From positions 668,143-732,142 of the forward strand of contig NZ_HG964451.1 of NCBI RefSeq assembly GCF_000612725.1: 64,000 nucleotides of DNA, given 5' to 3'. Of this stretch, positions 1-8,597 are shown piece after piece. Numbering within the stretch: position 1 is the stretch's first letter; every line of letters begins with the position of its first letter. Under the pieces are notes generated by a model that saw only the letters and a list, made by a program, of their open reading frames with translations, did not search any database and was not told the origin of the DNA. A program made the translations under genes and the position numbers. The stretch comes from Mycolicibacterium austroafricanum. GTDB taxonomy: Bacteria; Actinomycetota; Actinomycetes; Mycobacteriales; Mycobacteriaceae.

Positions 1-1
1 G

Positions 2-91
2 ACGGCGCAGCCCGGGGTGCGGCTGCGCTGGCCCGACGGGGTGGTGACGACGGCGCTGCCCGCCGGCGTGACGGGGTTGGGACGGGCGTGA
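2..91 (+). CDS. 3' end of a Nit1C-cluster gene (probably MSMEG_0567/sll0787-type), partial
   Basis: An open frame enters from the left edge and ends in TGA at 89-91. The last 29 residues contain LRWPDG and end TGLGRA. Its stop overlaps the GTG start of the nitrilase-like gene (GTGA), so the two are translationally coupled. In M. smegmatis the gene order around MSMEG_0565-0567 is glycosyltransferase, carbon-nitrogen hydrolase, then an AIR-synthase/N-acetyltransferase protein. The same order here suggests this is the C-terminus of that protein. The fragment is too short to identify by sequence alone, so the identity comes from context. Confidence 0.45.
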   Translation, partial: TAQPGVRLRWPDGVVTTALPAGVTGLGRA

Positions 92-921
92 AGGTCGGCG
101 CGGTCGCGGCGCATTTCGGCCGCGACGTCGACCGCGGGGTGGCCAAGGTGGTCGGCATCGTCGAGGCCGCCGCGCGCGACGGTGTGCAGCTGCTGGTGTT
201 CCCCGACGCGTGCCTGGGCGGCTACATCGGCGATCTGCGCCGACCCGACCCGAGCGATCCCCCGCCCGCGCTCGACCCGGACGGCCCCGAGATCGCGGCG
301 GTTATCGCCGCCGCGGGCCCGATGACGGTGTGTGTCGGCTACGCCGAGGCGGCTCCCGGCGGCTCCCGGTACAACTCGGCGATCTGTGTGTCCGGCGACG
401 GTGTGCTCGGCACCCATCGCAAGGTGCACCAGCCCGCCGGGGAGTCGTTGGCGTATCTGGCCGGTGACACGTTCGCGGCGTTCGACACCCCGGTCGGGCG
501 GCTGGGCATGCTGATCGACTACGACAAGACGTTCCCCGAGTCGGCGCGCGCGCTGGCGCTGGACGGCGCGCACATCATCGCCGCGCTGTCGGCGTGGCCG
601 GCCAGCGTCACCGATCGGGCGTCGCGGCTGCCCGCAGATCGGCAGTCGCGGCTGTTCGACCTCTACGACTGCGCCCGCGCGGCCGAGAACCAGGTGGTCG
701 TGGTGTCGGCGAACCAGACCGGGATCATGGGATCGCTGCGCTTCCTCGGCCAGGCCAAGGTGGTCGGCCCGGGCGGTGACGTGCTGGCCACCACCCGATC
801 CAAGGGTGGGCTGGCCCGCGTCGACATCGACGTCGAGGCCGAGATCGCGCGCGCCCGAAGGGTTCTCGATCACCTCGCCGAGCGCAGGGTGGACACGTAC
901 TCGACGACGGCGCGGAGCTGA
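88..921 (+). CDS. Carbon-nitrogen hydrolase (nitrilase) fold protein lacking the catalytic Cys
   Basis: A 277-aa protein with the nitrilase-superfamily layout: a beta strand ending FPDACLGGY (residues 38-46), HRKVHQP with the conserved Lys112, and a nucleophile-elbow segment LIDYDKTFPES around residue 144. Active family members use a Glu-Lys-Cys triad. Here the Glu position is Asp40 and the Cys position is Asp144; the codons GAC are unambiguous and the frame is intact. The gene sits between the end of a Nit1C-type gene and an MSMEG_0565-type glycosyltransferase, 2 bp upstream of the latter, so it is probably co-transcribed and linked to the nitrogen-starvation nitrilase cluster. With both residues changed, it may be a non-hydrolytic or regulatory member, or use different chemistry. 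Fold assignment is confident; activity is unknown. Confidence 0.85.
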   Translation: MKVGAVAAHFGRDVDRGVAKVVGIVEAAARDGVQLLVFPDACLGGYIGDLRRPDPSDPPPALDPDGPEIAAVIAAAGPMTVCVGYAEAAPGGSRYNSAICVSGDGVLGTHRKVHQPAGESLAYLAGDTFAAFDTPVGRLGMLIDYDKTFPESARALALDGAHIIAALSAWPASVTDRASRLPADRQSRLFDLYDCARAAENQVVVVSANQTGIMGSLRFLGQAKVVGPGGDVLATTRSKGGLARVDIDVEAEIARARRVLDHLAERRVDTYSTTARS

Positions 922-923
922 GC

Positions 924-2018
924 GTGCGGGTCGCCCTGATCACGTATTCGACCAAACCCCGCGGCGGTGTGGTGCACACGCTGAACCTGGCCGAGGCGCT
1001 GGCCGCCGAAGGCGCCGACGTCACGGTCTGGTCGCTGGCCCGCCGGGGCGACACCGGGTTCTTCCGCGAGGTCGATCCGTCGGTGAGACTGCGGCTGGTG
1101 GATTTCCCGGACCGGCCCGGCGAGTCGGTCACCGGCCGGATCGTGCGGTCGATCGACACCTTGGGCGCCCGGTTCACCCCGCACGCCTACGACATCGTGC
1201 ACGCGCAGGACTGCATCAGCGCCAACGCCGTCGGAACCTGCATCCGCACCATCCACCATCTCGACGAGTTCACCACCCCGATCCTCGCGGAATGCCACGA
1301 GAAGGCCGTCGTGGCGCCGTACGCGCGGATCTGCGTCTCGGCTGCGGTCGCGGCCGAGGTCGCCGCGGGCTGGGGGCTGCATCCCACCGTGATCCCCAAC
1401 GGGGTGCGTGCCGACCGGTTCGTGGCCGCCGCTGCGGCCGTCGACGATCAGCGTCGGTGGCGCGCCGAACTGGGACGCTATGTGCTGGCCGTGGGCGGGA
1501 TCGAGCCGCGCAAGGGCACCATCGACCTGCTGGAGGCCCATCACCTTCTCCGGCAGCGCCACCCGGACCTCGCGCTGGTGATCGCAGGCGGCGAGACCCT
1601 GTTCGACTACCGCGACTACCGCGCCCGGTTCGAGCGGCGCTGCCACGAACTGGACGTGCGGCCGGTGATTCTCGGCGCGGTTGCCGACGCGGAGCTGCCG
1701 AGCCTGGTGGCCGCCGCCGAGGTGTTCGCGTTCCCGTCCACCAAGGAGGGATTCGGGCTGGCCGCGATGGAGGCGCTGGCGGCCGGCCGCCCGGTGGTGG
1801 CCCGTGAACTGCCGGTGCTGCGCGAGGTTTTCGGCGATACCGTGCGCTACGCGTCGGACGTCGAGGGCTTCGCCGATGCGCTCGCGGCCGCGATCGGTGA
1901 CGCCGGACGCGCCGCCGCGGGCCGGGCGCTTGCCGAGTCGATGACGTGGGAGGCCGCCGCGCGCGCCCACCTCGCCTTCTACACCGCCCACCCGGCTCCG
2001 GCGGCCGCGGTGCCATGA
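924..2018 (+). CDS. MSMEG_0565-family GT4 glycosyltransferase
   Basis: A 364-aa GT-B retaining glycosyltransferase. The N-terminal Rossmann domain begins with ITYSTKPRGGVVHTLNLAEAL (acceptor side). The C-terminal nucleotide-sugar domain has GGIEPRKGTIDLLEA and the E-x7-E signature in KEGFGLAAMEAL near residues 275-283. The GTG start at 924 lies 2 bp after the nitrilase stop. In other actinobacteria this family marks the distal end of the Nit1C nitrogen-starvation cluster, whose sugar substrate is not known. It is followed within 8 bp by a CorA-like gene, so transcription may continue into it. Confidence 0.88.
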   Translation: MRVALITYSTKPRGGVVHTLNLAEALAAEGADVTVWSLARRGDTGFFREVDPSVRLRLVDFPDRPGESVTGRIVRSIDTLGARFTPHAYDIVHAQDCISANAVGTCIRTIHHLDEFTTPILAECHEKAVVAPYARICVSAAVAAEVAAGWGLHPTVIPNGVRADRFVAAAAAVDDQRRWRAELGRYVLAVGGIEPRKGTIDLLEAHHLLRQRHPDLALVIAGGETLFDYRDYRARFERRCHELDVRPVILGAVADAELPSLVAAAEVFAFPSTKEGFGLAAMEALAAGRPVVARELPVLREVFGDTVRYASDVEGFADALAAAIGDAGRAAAGRALAESMTWEAAARAHLAFYTAHPAPAAAVP

Positions 2019-2025
2019 TGGTCGG

Positions 2026-3018
2026 GTGACTCAGGTCCGGGGCCGCGTCTGGCGCGACGGTAAACCCATCGACGATTTCGAGTTCTCGGCGATCTCGGAC
2101 TGCCTGGCCTCCGACGACACGCTGGTGTGGTGTGACATCTACAGCCCCGACCACGCCATCCTCAAAGATCTCGCGCAGGAGCTGAACCTCAACACGTGGG
2201 CGGTCGAGGACGCGCTGGCCGATGCCGAACGCACCAAGGCCGTCGTGTACCGGACGCACACGTTCTTCACGGTGTACGCGGTCAGCGTCAAAGAACCGCC
2301 GCCCTCGGTGTTCACCGAGTCGACGCTGGAGAAGCAGCGCATCTCCGCGTTCGTTCTCCCGCGCGGGCTCATCACCGTACGGCTGTCGAACGGGTTCGAC
2401 ATCGACGAGGTGTCGCGGCGTTTCGACGAACTCGGCGGCCAGGAGTACGGGGTCGGCTCGCTGGTGCACGGCCTGCTCGACGTGGTCGTCGACGGGCACT
2501 TCGACGCGGTCCAGGTGCTCGACGAAGGCATCGAAGACCTCGAGGACGTCCTGTTCGACGACACCGCACCACGAAAAGAGTTCCAGCACCGGACTTTTCA
2601 GCTCCGCAAGGATCTGGTGGCACTGCGCCGCGTGGTGCTGCCGATGCGGGAGGTGGTGCTGGCGATCCAGCACCGCCGGCTGGAGACCAAGTTCGCGGTG
2701 GAACTCGATCCGCTCTACGCCGACCTCTACGACCACGTGCAGCGGGCTTCGGAGTGGACGGAATCGTTGCGCGACATGGTGACCACGGTGTTCGAGACGA
2801 ATCTGTCGCTGCAGGACGCGCGGCTGAACACCGTGATGAAGAAGCTCACCGGCTGGGCGGCGATCGTCGCCGTGCCGACTGCGATCACCGGCTTCTACGG
2901 CCAGAACGTGGACTACCCGGGCATCGACACGTTCAGCGGGTTCCTCGCCAGCAGCGCGATCATCGTGGTGTTCGTGGCGGTGCTGTACTGGGCGTTCAAG
3001 AGGCGGGACTGGATCTGA
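2026..3018 (+). CDS. CorA-family divalent cation transporter with a GQN signature
   Basis: A 330-aa CorA/MIT-type protein: a long N-terminal cytoplasmic alpha/beta and helical region, then two C-terminal membrane helices (about 270-290 and 303-323) and a basic tail, KRRDWI. CorA proteins normally carry GMN at the outer mouth of the pore; here the segment is GFYGQN with G292-Q293-N294. GxN variants occur in efflux or zinc-type relatives such as ZntB, so the transported ion and direction cannot be assumed to be Mg2+ uptake. The GTG start at 2026 is used because the upstream in-frame options merge with the glycosyltransferase stop. The 3' end overlaps the convergent FAD reductase by 23 bp. Confidence 0.85.
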   Translation: MTQVRGRVWRDGKPIDDFEFSAISDCLASDDTLVWCDIYSPDHAILKDLAQELNLNTWAVEDALADAERTKAVVYRTHTFFTVYAVSVKEPPPSVFTESTLEKQRISAFVLPRGLITVRLSNGFDIDEVSRRFDELGGQEYGVGSLVHGLLDVVVDGHFDAVQVLDEGIEDLEDVLFDDTAPRKEFQHRTFQLRKDLVALRRVVLPMREVVLAIQHRRLETKFAVELDPLYADLYDHVQRASEWTESLRDMVTTVFETNLSLQDARLNTVMKKLTGWAAIVAVPTAITGFYGQNVDYPGIDTFSGFLASSAIIVVFVAVLYWAFKRRDWI

Positions 3019-4099
3019 CGTCCAGCGTGCCGACCACCCGGCCGCCGGCCCGGTACACCACCGAGAACCCGCCGGCGCGGTCGGTCAACGTGGCCGTGTC
3101 GTAGCCGGCCCCCCAGCCGCGGTAGGACAGTGTGAATGCGCCTATCCGACAAGTGAATCCGGGCACCTTGCCCCAGATGGCGGGCTGCCCAGCCGCGGTG
3201 AGACCGGCGACGCGCCCCTGCTGGACGGCGTCACGCCAGTGTTCGGCGACCACCGGGCGGCCGGCCGCCACATTGTGGGCGATCGTGACATCGCCTGCGG
3301 CGTAGACGTTGCGGACCGAGGTGCGCATGTGTTCGTCGACGACGACGCGCCCCTGCCGCGTCGCAAGGCCCGCATCGTCGGCCAGCCGGATGTCCGGGCG
3401 GACCCCGGTGGCGGCGAGGACGACGTCCGCGTCGACCGTCGCCCCCGACGCCAGGGTGACCTCGGTTTCCCCCACCGCCGTCACCGTCGTCGACGTCACC
3501 ACCGTCACCCCTGCGTCGGCGAGCATCTCGGCGACCCGCTTGCCGACGTCGACGCCGAACCTGCGCTGCAGCGGCACGGACTCCGGGACCACGACGGTGG
3601 TGGCCACTCCGAGTGCGGTCAGGCAACTCGCGGCCTCACAGCCGACCAGCCCGCCGCCGATCACCACGGCGCTGGCGGCGTAGCGCGCGGCCATCTTCAG
3701 TGCGACGGCGTCGCCGAAGGTACGCAGCGGCTGCGCCCGGTGTCCGCCCGGCACCGTCAGCGGCACCGCGCAGGAGCCGGGCGCCAGCACCAGATGCCAG
3801 TACGGGTAATGCGCACCGCCCCTGGTGATCACCTCCTGGGCGTCGACGTCGATGTGCTCGACGGTGACGCCCAGCAGCAGGTCGATGCCGTGCCGCCGGA
3901 ACCAGCCCGCGCTGTGCAGATCGAGGTCGATGTGACCGCCGTCGAGGAACTCCTTGCTCAGCGGCGGCTTGGCGTAGGGCAGGGCCGGGTCGGCGGACAG
4001 GATCCGGACGGGAATGTGAGGATGCCTGCCGCGGAACGTCTCCGCCGCACTGACGCCCGCGGGACCACTGCCGATGGCGAGAAAGCCCGGTGCCACCAT
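2996..4099 (-). CDS. FAD-dependent pyridine nucleotide (ferredoxin/rubredoxin-type) reductase
   Basis: A 367-aa two-dinucleotide-binding-domain flavoprotein. The FAD site IGSGPAGVSAAE lies near the N-terminus, followed by LPYAKPPLSKEFL, typical of ferredoxin/rubredoxin reductases. The NAD(P)H-binding site is VVIGGGLVGCEAA, and the second FAD motif is NVYAAGDV. The ATG at 4099 gives the expected spacing before the first Rossmann motif, although the frame stays open further upstream. The gene is transcribed divergently from the DUF3060 gene (78-bp gap) and its 3' end overlaps the CorA-like gene by 23 bp. No ferredoxin gene is adjacent, so the electron acceptor is unknown. Confidence 0.85.
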   Translation of the reverse strand: MVAPGFLAIGSGPAGVSAAETFRGRHPHIPVRILSADPALPYAKPPLSKEFLDGGHIDLDLHSAGWFRRHGIDLLLGVTVEHIDVDAQEVITRGGAHYPYWHLVLAPGSCAVPLTVPGGHRAQPLRTFGDAVALKMAARYAASAVVIGGGLVGCEAASCLTALGVATTVVVPESVPLQRRFGVDVGKRVAEMLADAGVTVVTSTTVTAVGETEVTLASGATVDADVVLAATGVRPDIRLADDAGLATRQGRVVVDEHMRTSVRNVYAAGDVTIAHNVAAGRPVVAEHWRDAVQQGRVAGLTAAGQPAIWGKVPGFTCRIGAFTLSYRGWGAGYDTATLTDRAGGFSVVYRAGGRVVGTLDVRSSPAS

Positions 4100-4177
4100 G
4101 GCGTCGGGATACCACTTCGGGCGACGCCCCAATCCCAAACGTTGAGCAGGGCCGATCAGGTGTGCAAACATCTGCCC

Positions 4178-4861
4178 ATGGAGCCGTCCGGGGACCCTGA
4201 AGCCCGCATCCGGGACCTCGAGCGTCCACTCGCCGATCAGGCTGCCGCCAACGAGCTGGGCACCCATGCGTACCAGGACGTCGCCCCTCCCACGACGCCG
4301 GTGCCGCCTTATCCCTACCCGCCCTACGCGCAGTACGGATCGCCCTACTACGCCCCTCCGCAGCGGGTGGTCGACAAGCGCTCCCACACGACGGCGTTGT
4401 GGTTGATCCCGCTGGTCGTCGTCGGCGCCATCGTGGCGGGCGCCGTGGCCGTCGTCGTGTTCTTCAACACGGGCAGCCCGGACAGCGCGACACCCATCCC
4501 CGTCCCGCCGATCTCCGGAGGCGGCGGTCCGCTGGACCCCCCGCCGAGCGTGCAGACGCGCATCGAGTCCACCGAGCAGATCGTCACCGTCGAGTCGGGC
4601 GGCTTCGTCAGCCTCGGCGGCGTCGAGACCAGACAGACCGTCGTCTGCGACGACGGCACGGTGAACATCAGCGGGGTGAACAACACCATCGAGGTGCAGG
4701 GCGCCTGCACGATGGTGACCGTCTCCGGGGTCGAGAACACCGTCACCGTCGAATCCGCGGACACCATCAGCGCATCCGGTTTCGACAACAGGGTGACCTA
4801 CCGCACCGGAACCCCCGAGATCTCGAAATCGGGCAGGGGCAACGTGGTCGAGCCGGGCTGA
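4178..4861 (+). CDS. DUF3060 single-span membrane protein
   Basis: A 227-aa protein. The N-terminus (MEPSGDPEARIRDLERPLADQ) is followed by a Pro/Tyr-rich cytoplasmic segment, one transmembrane helix (about residues 72-97, WLIPLVVVGAIVAGAVAVVVFF), a Pro-rich linker, and a DUF3060 domain. In that domain short strands repeat around NNTIEV, ENTVTV and DNRVTY, giving a beta-helix-like pattern. Topology suggests an anchored protein with the repeat domain outside the membrane. This architecture is common in mycobacteria and has no known function. The ATG at 4178 was chosen over an open frame running upstream because it begins the conserved N-terminal motif. Confidence 0.8.
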   Translation: MEPSGDPEARIRDLERPLADQAAANELGTHAYQDVAPPTTPVPPYPYPPYAQYGSPYYAPPQRVVDKRSHTTALWLIPLVVVGAIVAGAVAVVVFFNTGSPDSATPIPVPPISGGGGPLDPPPSVQTRIESTEQIVTVESGGFVSLGGVETRQTVVCDDGTVNISGVNNTIEVQGACTMVTVSGVENTVTVESADTISASGFDNRVTYRTGTPEISKSGRGNVVEPG

Positions 4862-4965
4862 CGCCCACTCCAGCCAAAACCCGCTGGTCACACCAGTCAC
4901 CGGACTCACCACAGGATCCCGCCGGTGCGCTATCGTCCCGTTGAAAACGGACGCGGTGGGTGCTG

Positions 4966-7758
4966 ATGGCAAACCAGGGTCGGGGTGTGCGCCTGCGCGG
5001 GCGTCGCGAGGAGTGCGCGACCCTGCGGGCCCTTGTCGGCGCCGCCGATCCCGACTCCGGCCGGGTCCTCGTCATCCGTGGCGAGGCCGGGGTCGGCAAG
5101 ACCGCGCTGCTGGACTATGTGCACCGCCAGGCGACCGACTTCCAGTGCGCCCGGGTGGCCGGCGTCGAATCCGACATGGAACTCGCGTTCGCCGGACTGC
5201 ACCAGTTGTGCGCCCCGCTGCTCACGCACCTCGACGAACTGCCTTCACCGCAGCGCGACGCGCTCAGTGTGGCGTTCGGTCGTGGCGTCGGCCCCGCCCC
5301 GGACCGGTTCCTCGTCGGCCTCGCCGTGCTCAGCCTGATGTCCGCCGCGGCGCGCTCCACCCCGCTGCTGTGTGTGGTCGACGACGCCCAATGGCTCGAC
5401 CAGGTGTCGGTGCAGACGCTCGGATTCGTCGCGCGCCGCCTGCTGGCCGAGCCGGTGGTGATGGTCTTCGCCGTCCGTGACAACGCCGACGTCCTCTCCG
5501 GACTCCCCGAGATGTTCGTCACCGGCCTCCCCGACGGTGACGCGCGCAAACTGCTGGAGTCGGTCGTGCTCGGCCGGATCGACGATCGAGTCAGGGACCG
5601 TATCCTGGCCGAGACCCGGGGCAATCCGCTTGCGCTGCTGCAGGTGCCGCGCAATGTGTCCGCCGCCGAGCTCGCGGGCGGCTTCGGCTACACGATTGCA
5701 CGCCCCTCTGCGGGTCACATCGAAGAAGGTTTCGTCCGCCGGATCCGATCACTGCCCGTGAAGACCCGGCGCCTGCTGCTGGTCGCCGCGGCCGAACCGG
5801 TCGGCGACCCGTCACTGTTCCTGCGGGCCGCGGAGAAACTGGGGATCGCCGTCGACGAGCTCGCCCCCGCCGAGGCCGCCGAGGTGATCGAATTCGGTTC
5901 CCGGATGCGGTTTCACCATCCGCTGGCCCGTTCGGCCACCTATCGAACGGCAGATCTGACCGAGCGCAGGGAAGTTCACCGGGTGCTGGCCGACGCCACC
6001 GATCCAGAACTCGATCCCGACCGCCGGGCCTGGCACGCCGCGATCGCCGCCACCGGTCCCGACGACGCGGTGGCCGACGACCTGGAGGCCTCGGCCTGGC
6101 GGGCCGAGCGGCGCGGCGGCATCGCCGCCGCCGCAACGTTTCTGGAACACGCCGCGATCCTGACCTCAGAGCCCGTCAAGCGGGGCTCCAGGGCGATCGC
6201 TGCAGCGCAGGCCAAACGCGATGCGGCCGCCCCGGACTCGGCGTCAGAGCTTCTCGCGATCGCCGACCTGCAACCGCTCTCGGATCTTCAGCGCGCCCAG
6301 GTCGCCCGGCTGCGCGCCCAGATGGAGTTCAGCCGAAGCCGGGGTGACGAGCCCGGTGCGAGTCAGATAAGCCAGGCTGCTGCCCAATTACGCTCTGCGG
6401 CAGAGCGGCTGGAGACCCTCGACGGCGAGCTGTCCCGGGAGACCTACCTTGAGGCGCTCGCCGCGGCGATGTACGCCTCGGCACGGTGCGGCGACCCCGG
6501 GCTGCTGATGTCCACCGCGGAAGGAGCCCGCCGCGCGGTGAGCCGACTCGACACCCTGGACCATCCCGCCGATCACCTGCTCAGCGGTCTGGCCACCCTG
6601 CTCGTCGGCGGACGGCGTGAAGGCGCCGACCATCTCCGGACCGCGCTGCGGATGTGGTGTGCGCGTGCAGGCGAACGGGACGGACAGGACCTGCGGTGGC
6701 TGTCACTGGCCTTCCCGATCGTGCACGAATGTTGCGCCGCCGAACTCTACGACGACGGACTGACCCATGAACTGGCCGATGTGATGGTGCGTTACGCGCG
6801 CGACGTCGGCGCGCTCGCGGTCCTTCCCGCAGCGCTGTCCTACCGGGCCGGCATCCACGTCATCGCCGGTGAGTTCAACACGGCGGCAACGCTTCTGGAC
6901 GAGTCGGATGCGATCTCCGCGGCGATCAACTACCGGCCCGTCAAATACCACCGGCTGCACCTGGCTGCCTGGCGCGGGGTCCCCGCCGACGCCCTGGCGC
7001 TGATCGAGCCCGCGACCAAGGAAGCCACGGCAAAAGGCGAAGGCAGGCTTCTGGGTCTGGCCGGTTACGCGTCGGCGCTGCTGTACAACGGTCTGGGCCG
7101 GTACCAGGAGGCCTTCCAAGCCGCCCGCAGAACCTGCGAAGAAGTCGACCTGGGCTTCCACGGCTGGTGTCTGGTCGAGTTGATCGAGTCCGCGGCGCGG
7201 ATCGACGAGCTCGACGAGGCCGCGTCCGCGCTGCACCGACTGGAGGAACGCGCGGCAGACACCGGGACCGAGTGGGGCCTCGGCGCCCTCGCAGGCGCCA
7301 AAGCCCTACTCGCCGACGACGAGTACGCGGACGCGCTCTTCACCGAGGCGATCGCCCGGCTCGACCAGACCCGCGTCGCCGTCCACGCGGCACGCACCCG
7401 GTTGTGCTACGGAGAGTGGCTGCGCCGCAGGAACAGGCGCCCCGACGCACGCACCCAGCTCGGTGATGCCCACGAGATGTTCACCCGGTTCGGCGCGCAG
7501 GCCTACGCGGAGCGGGCGCGCCGCGAGTTGACCGCCGCCGGAGAGAAGGTGCGGACACAGCCGGACGGCACCGGCGGTGAACTGACGGCGCAGGAGACCC
7601 AGATCGCGCGGCTCGCCGCGGAGGGTTTCACCAATCAGGAGATCGGCGCCCAGCTGTTCATCAGCGCCCACACCGCGGAGTGGCACCTGCGGAAGGTGTT
7701 CGTCAAGCTGGGCATCACCTCACGCCGCCAGCTGCGCTCGATCTCCTGGGCGAGCTGA
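4966..7758 (+). CDS. Large LuxR-family (LAL/MalT-type) ATP-dependent transcriptional regulator
   Basis: A 930-aa regulator. An N-terminal STAND-type NTPase carries Walker A GEAGVGKTALL (residues 39-49) and Walker B LLCVVDDAQWLD (about 125-136). A long alpha-helical, TPR-like middle follows. The C-terminal LuxR helix-turn-helix runs over the last 60 residues (LTAQETQIARLAAEGFTNQE... HLRKVFVKLGI). Such proteins sense a ligand through the middle region and activate transcription. The ATG at 4966 is preferred; a GTG at 4960 is an alternative. The next gene, a nitroreductase on the same strand 116 bp downstream, is a possible target. Confidence 0.92.
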   Translation: MANQGRGVRLRGRREECATLRALVGAADPDSGRVLVIRGEAGVGKTALLDYVHRQATDFQCARVAGVESDMELAFAGLHQLCAPLLTHLDELPSPQRDALSVAFGRGVGPAPDRFLVGLAVLSLMSAAARSTPLLCVVDDAQWLDQVSVQTLGFVARRLLAEPVVMVFAVRDNADVLSGLPEMFVTGLPDGDARKLLESVVLGRIDDRVRDRILAETRGNPLALLQVPRNVSAAELAGGFGYTIARPSAGHIEEGFVRRIRSLPVKTRRLLLVAAAEPVGDPSLFLRAAEKLGIAVDELAPAEAAEVIEFGSRMRFHHPLARSATYRTADLTERREVHRVLADATDPELDPDRRAWHAAIAATGPDDAVADDLEASAWRAERRGGIAAAATFLEHAAILTSEPVKRGSRAIAAAQAKRDAAAPDSASELLAIADLQPLSDLQRAQVARLRAQMEFSRSRGDEPGASQISQAAAQLRSAAERLETLDGELSRETYLEALAAAMYASARCGDPGLLMSTAEGARRAVSRLDTLDHPADHLLSGLATLLVGGRREGADHLRTALRMWCARAGERDGQDLRWLSLAFPIVHECCAAELYDDGLTHELADVMVRYARDVGALAVLPAALSYRAGIHVIAGEFNTAATLLDESDAISAAINYRPVKYHRLHLAAWRGVPADALALIEPATKEATAKGEGRLLGLAGYASALLYNGLGRYQEAFQAARRTCEEVDLGFHGWCLVELIESAARIDELDEAASALHRLEERAADTGTEWGLGALAGAKALLADDEYADALFTEAIARLDQTRVAVHAARTRLCYGEWLRRRNRRPDARTQLGDAHEMFTRFGAQAYAERARRELTAAGEKVRTQPDGTGGELTAQETQIARLAAEGFTNQEIGAQLFISAHTAEWHLRKVFVKLGITSRRQLRSISWAS

Positions 7759-7874
7759 CGCGTAGTTTTCCCGAGTCCGCCCCGACCACGAGCTTTCCGG
7801 GGTTCGTAACCGCACCGCAATCTCCAGACTGAATTCGAACGGTTCACAGCGGACCGCAGAGGAGGTCGGGGAAG

Positions 7875-8540
7875 GTGGACGTCTACGAGGCGGTCAGGAG
7901 CCGGCGAGCGGTGCGTGGGTTCACCGACGAACCCGTTCCGCAGGCGGTGCTGGAACGCGTGCTCGCCGCCGCGGCGTGGGCACCGTCGGGTTCCAACCTG
8001 CAGCCCTGGCACATCTATGTCGTGACCGGCGCACCGCTGGCCCAGATGAAGAAGCTGGCGACCGAGCGCGTCGCGGCGGGTGACCCTTGGGACGAGCGCG
8101 AGTACGTGATGTACCCGCCGGTCCTGAAATCGCCGTACCACGAACGACGCGCCACCTTCGGCCGGGAGCGCTACAGCGCGCTCGGCATCGAGCGCGAAGA
8201 CTGGGAGGCGCGCCAGCGGGCGGCCATCGCGAACTGGGACTGCTTCGGCGCGCCGGCCGCCCTGTTCTGCTACATCGACCGGGACCTCGGCAGGCCCCAA
8301 TGGTCGGATCTCGGCATGTATCTACAGACCGTCATGCTGCTGCTTCGCGCCGAAGGTCTGCACAGCTGCCCGCAGATGGCGTGGTCGCAGGTGCGCAGCA
8401 CCGTCGCGCAGGTGCTCTCTCCGCCCGACGAGCTGATGCTGTTCTGCGGCATGTCGATCGGCCACGAGGACACCTCGGTCGGCTACGTCCCGACCGGCCG
8501 CAGCGCACTGGCCGAGACAGTCACGTTCGTCAACGGCTGA
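7875..8540 (+). CDS. Nitroreductase-family FMN oxidoreductase
   Basis: A 221-aa nitroreductase fold protein. The N-terminus has RSRRAVRGFTDEPVP and APSGSNLQPW, the usual FMN-contacting segments. The middle segment LGMYLQTVMLLLRAEGLHSCPQ and the C-terminal FCGMSIGHED are also typical of BluB/NfnB-type members. The GTG at 7875 follows a strong GAGGAGG ribosome-binding site at 7859-7865. It probably reduces nitroaromatic or quinone-like compounds with NAD(P)H; the real substrate is unknown. It lies between the LuxR-type regulator and an SDR gene on the same strand. Confidence 0.88.
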   Translation: MDVYEAVRSRRAVRGFTDEPVPQAVLERVLAAAAWAPSGSNLQPWHIYVVTGAPLAQMKKLATERVAAGDPWDEREYVMYPPVLKSPYHERRATFGRERYSALGIEREDWEARQRAAIANWDCFGAPAALFCYIDRDLGRPQWSDLGMYLQTVMLLLRAEGLHSCPQMAWSQVRSTVAQVLSPPDELMLFCGMSIGHEDTSVGYVPTGRSALAETVTFVNG

Positions 8541-8597
8541 CTACGCACTCCGGACCGTCGACGCTGAAACCAAACACATCCCGCTGGAAGGTTTGCC

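Noticed and set aside
3239..4177. N-terminal extension of the DUF3060 protein frame
   Set aside because: It lies antisense to the FAD reductase; the conserved N-terminus and membrane topology start at 4178.
4884..4896. CTGGT-CAC-ACCAG dyad upstream of the LuxR-type gene
   Set aside because: Only 5-bp arms in GC-rich DNA; not enough to call an operator.
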